From NCBI GenBank assembly GCA_019218315.1, contig JAHUUI010000001.1:355722-419721 (forward strand): a DNA stretch of 64,000 nt, in the 5' to 3' direction. The position numbers and the translations under genes are program-made. The notes under the pieces are model-generated. The model worked only from the letters and a program-made list of their open reading frames with translations. It made no database searches and was not told where the DNA came from. The stretch's first letter is position 1. Each line of letters starts with the position of its first letter. Origin of the DNA: Cardiobacteriaceae bacterium TAE3-ERU3. Lineage in GTDB: Bacteria; Pseudomonadota; Gammaproteobacteria; Cardiobacteriales; Cardiobacteriaceae. This document shows positions 62,307-64,000 of this stretch, in pieces.

Positions 62307-63209
62307 TCAGTTAGTAGTCGTAGAGCTAGGCTCAGGAGTAGTTGCAGTTACTGGTTTATCAGCACTTTTATCAACTGCACCTACCTGATCAACTGGGACA
62401 ACAGGCTTCGCTGAGTTTTGTGTTCCACGCAATTTTTGGTCAGCTGCTTTGGTTACTTCGTCTAACTTATCACCTGCTGCTGCCGCAGCTGCTGCAACTT
62501 CATCCTTGGCATCTTTTGCAACTTCTTCAGCTTTATTCAAAGCAGCTTGTACTTTATCGCCTGCTGTTTCTTTGGTTTCAACAGCGCTATCAGCAGCCTC
62601 TTGCGCCTTTACTTCGGCCTCTTTCTTAGCCTCAGCTGCCGCTTCTTTAGCTTTATCTGTAGCAGCCTCAGCATCACGCTTTGCTTCTACTGCGGCTTCA
62701 GTACTTTCGGTCTTAACTTCAGCTGCTATCTCATTTGCATTGGCTTTTGCTTCCGCAGCTGCCTGAGATGCTTTTTCTGCTGCTTCGTTAGCTTCGGCTT
62801 TTACTTCGCTGGCTGCTTTTTTAGTCTCATGAGCAGCATGATCAGTAGCGTTATCGATCTTTTCTCCAGCAGCATTCAAGCCTTCTTTGATGTCTTGACC
62901 AAGTTCAGCTGTGCTTTCTTTCAGGTCTTCTGCTGCATGAGATGCTTTCTCTGCGACAACGTCAGCAGCTTCACTGATTTTCTGACCAGCTTTATCAGCG
63001 GCTTCTTTAGCATCTTGAGCCAATTCAGAAGCTTTGTCTTTAGTAGCCTGAGCAGCTTCTTTAGTTTCTGCTGCTGCTTTGTTAGTTGCAGCTTTAACGT
63101 CTTCACCCGCAGATTCTGCTGCCGCTTTACTCTTCTGCTCAGTTTCCTCTGAACATGCAGTTAACAAGCCAGCTGCGACCAATACTGCATACATTAATCC
63201 TTTCTTCAT
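62307..63209 (-). CDS. LEA-like / apolipoprotein-like repetitive lipoprotein
   Basis: A 300-residue protein with a lipobox ending in LLTACSEE, so the mature protein starts at a lipidated Cys19. From about residue 25 to 260 it is almost all A, K, E, D in 11-residue-like repeats (patterns such as AAEAKKEAEVKAQEAADSAV), predicting a long amphipathic helix as in group-3 LEA proteins and apolipoproteins. The last 35 residues are a proline, threonine and serine tail. It may shield the envelope in desiccation or osmotic stress; this is inference. Confidence 0.75.
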   Translation of the reverse strand: MKKGLMYAVLVAAGLLTACSEETEQKSKAAAESAGEDVKAATNKAAAETKEAAQATKDKASELAQDAKEAADKAGQKISEAADVVAEKASHAAEDLKESTAELGQDIKEGLNAAGEKIDNATDHAAHETKKAASEVKAEANEAAEKASQAAAEAKANANEIAAEVKTESTEAAVEAKRDAEAATDKAKEAAAEAKKEAEVKAQEAADSAVETKETAGDKVQAALNKAEEVAKDAKDEVAAAAAAAGDKLDEVTKAADQKLRGTQNSAKPVVPVDQVGAVDKSADKPVTATTPEPSSTTTN

Positions 63210-63290
63210 CGTGTATCTCCTTAATGGAACATGAGTTATGAAAACGAATTAATACTAGCACAGATATTGTGCAATCCAATGATGCTTAAG

Positions 63291-63617
63291 TTAATTTTTT
63301 GTTGGGAATGGTTTTATTTTGGCTACTTCTGAAGGCTGATTGTCAATACGAGATTCCCCAGCTCTGCTAACTTGGTCAATTCTCTGAATCTGGTGATAAG
63401 GAATAAAAGCCGTTTCTACATTGGAAAACTCATTGCGTAATTTTTCACTACGTGGATCAATTAATAATTGACTTTCCTCATTAAACACGAAATCTTCAAG
63501 GCAGATGAAGCCAGCCATATCAGCTGGGTAGACATGGCGAACATAAAGATCGTAATGACTATCCTTAGCTTGAAACTGTACCCGATAAATGACATTTTTA
63601 TGACGTTCGTTGCTCAT
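63291..63617 (-). CDS. DUF1820 family protein
   Basis: A 108-residue protein. The opening NVIYRVQFQAKDSHYDLYVRHVYPAD and the FICLEDFVFNEESQLLIDP block are the hallmarks of DUF1820 of gammaproteobacteria; function is unknown. It ends with a basic tail of KIKPFPTKN. The PolB-type exonuclease gene ends three bases before its start, so the two are co-transcribed. Confidence 0.88.
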   Translation of the reverse strand: MSNERHKNVIYRVQFQAKDSHYDLYVRHVYPADMAGFICLEDFVFNEESQLLIDPRSEKLRNEFSNVETAFIPYHQIQRIDQVSRAGESRIDNQPSEVAKIKPFPTKN

Positions 63618-63620
63618 GAC

Positions 63621-64000
63621 CTATCCATTGCTCAACGCAGCCCATGCCTGTAGGAAATATTGCAAATGCTCAGCTTCGCTGCGAGAAAGCAATTCTTGCA
63701 CTTCTCCAATTGCACGCTGACATTCATGTTCAGAAATCTGGCCGCGCAGTAACTCAAAGCGCAAATAGACCAAATAGGTATTTAGTACATCTGTTTCGCA
63801 ATAATGGCGAATATCACTAATATTACCCTCATCCCACATCGTTTGAACGGCGGAGCCATCTATATCCAGCTTCCCAGGAAATCCACATAATTTGGCAATA
63901 TCACTCAAGCTTGCGCTTGCTCGTGCCTGAAAGCCAGATAGAACGTCCATCATGTCAATATGTCGCCAGTGGAAGCGGGAGAGATAATTGTTATAGCGGA
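63621..64000 (-). CDS. PolB-type 3'-5' exonuclease, C-terminal part
   Basis: The gene runs off the right window edge and its 126 visible residues form the C-terminal end. Family marks are RHIDMMDVLSGFQ, LCGFPGKLDIDGSAV and the exonuclease III-like HYCETDVLNTYLVYLRF, where the final acidic residue binds metal. The first catalytic D-x-E lies beyond 64000. It belongs to the predicted PolB-like exonuclease group, with a DNA repair or RNA role. Confidence 0.88.
   Translation of the reverse strand, partial: RYNNYLSRFHWRHIDMMDVLSGFQARASASLSDIAKLCGFPGKLDIDGSAVQTMWDEGNISDIRHYCETDVLNTYLVYLRFELLRGQISEHECQRAIGEVQELLSRSEAEHLQYFLQAWAALSNG

Noticed and set aside
62547-63152. A 201-residue plus-strand frame rich in Phe, Cys and Ser
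   Set aside because: It is the exact complement of the repetitive LEA-like gene. Its odd composition is produced by the A/K/E-rich codons on the other strand.

Overview
The window is chromosomal DNA of a gammaproteobacterium with roughly balanced base composition. Support comes from OxyR beside AhpC/AhpF, RsmJ, HemF, a CysZ-like protein, a YgaV/YgaP pair, PTS-type MurP with MurQ and AnmK, a MetR-like regulator and a DUF1820 protein. The gene mix resembles Cardiobacteriales (Suttonella or Cardiobacterium relatives), but that is an inference and the genus cannot be fixed from the sequence alone. No rRNA gene, tRNA gene, CRISPR array or intact insertion sequence was seen.

Layout. 0-7.6 kb: the tail of an AraC regulator, a PEBP protein, selU - GIY-YIG nuclease - cutA, a DoxX-like/His-rich exported pair, a DUF819 permease, and a tandem pair of lipocalin-like secreted proteins, one of them frameshifted. 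7.6-16.2 kb: peroxide and thiol defence (ahpF, ahpC, oxyR, cysZ-like, grxB, ygaV-ygaP), then fbp, a rhomboid protease and mgsA. 16.2-23.6 kb, minus strand: a peptidoglycan-sugar recycling operon (crr, murQ, murP, an SSS symporter, anmK) with a Pif1-like helicase gene at its end. 23.7-35.2 kb: a siderophore-type import locus with a membrane protein, an O-methyltransferase-like enzyme, two AraC regulators, a TonB-dependent receptor, an MFS transporter and two IrtAB/YbtPQ-like ABC half-transporters that enclose a second methyltransferase. Fur-like boxes lie before the first gene and before the receptor gene, and an AraC-type direct repeat lies before the receptor gene. No siderophore synthetase is present.

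35.2-41.7 kb is an accessory and decaying stretch: a very AT-rich PIN-like nuclease gene with its own strong promoter, a GNAT gene that seems to have lost its start, a rhodanese, an SMI1/KNR4 protein, a DUF4198 protein, a bacterial PH-domain gene interrupted by an in-frame amber codon, and a DUF711 remnant. 41.7-51.9 kb is housekeeping: thiN, hemF, rsmJ, purF, lctP, cysS, two cyclophilins and ushA. 52.2-53.3 kb is a nickel superoxide dismutase operon (a small His-rich membrane protein, sodN, sodX), followed by an endonuclease III that lacks its iron-sulfur ligands, and by mscL.

54.7-62.2 kb appears to be an amine or amino-acid module: an ATP-grasp ligase, an IclR regulator divergent from a gabD/gabT-like pair across a strong promoter-operator, then an aromatic-type amino-acid permease divergent from a MetR-like regulator across a dyad. 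The last 2 kb hold a LEA-like lipoprotein, a DUF1820 protein and a truncated PolB-type exonuclease gene.

The best candidate for an undescribed system is the 23.7-35.2 kb locus. It combines iron-type regulation and uptake with two SAM-dependent methyltransferases and no synthesis genes, which suggests chemical handling of an imported metallophore.
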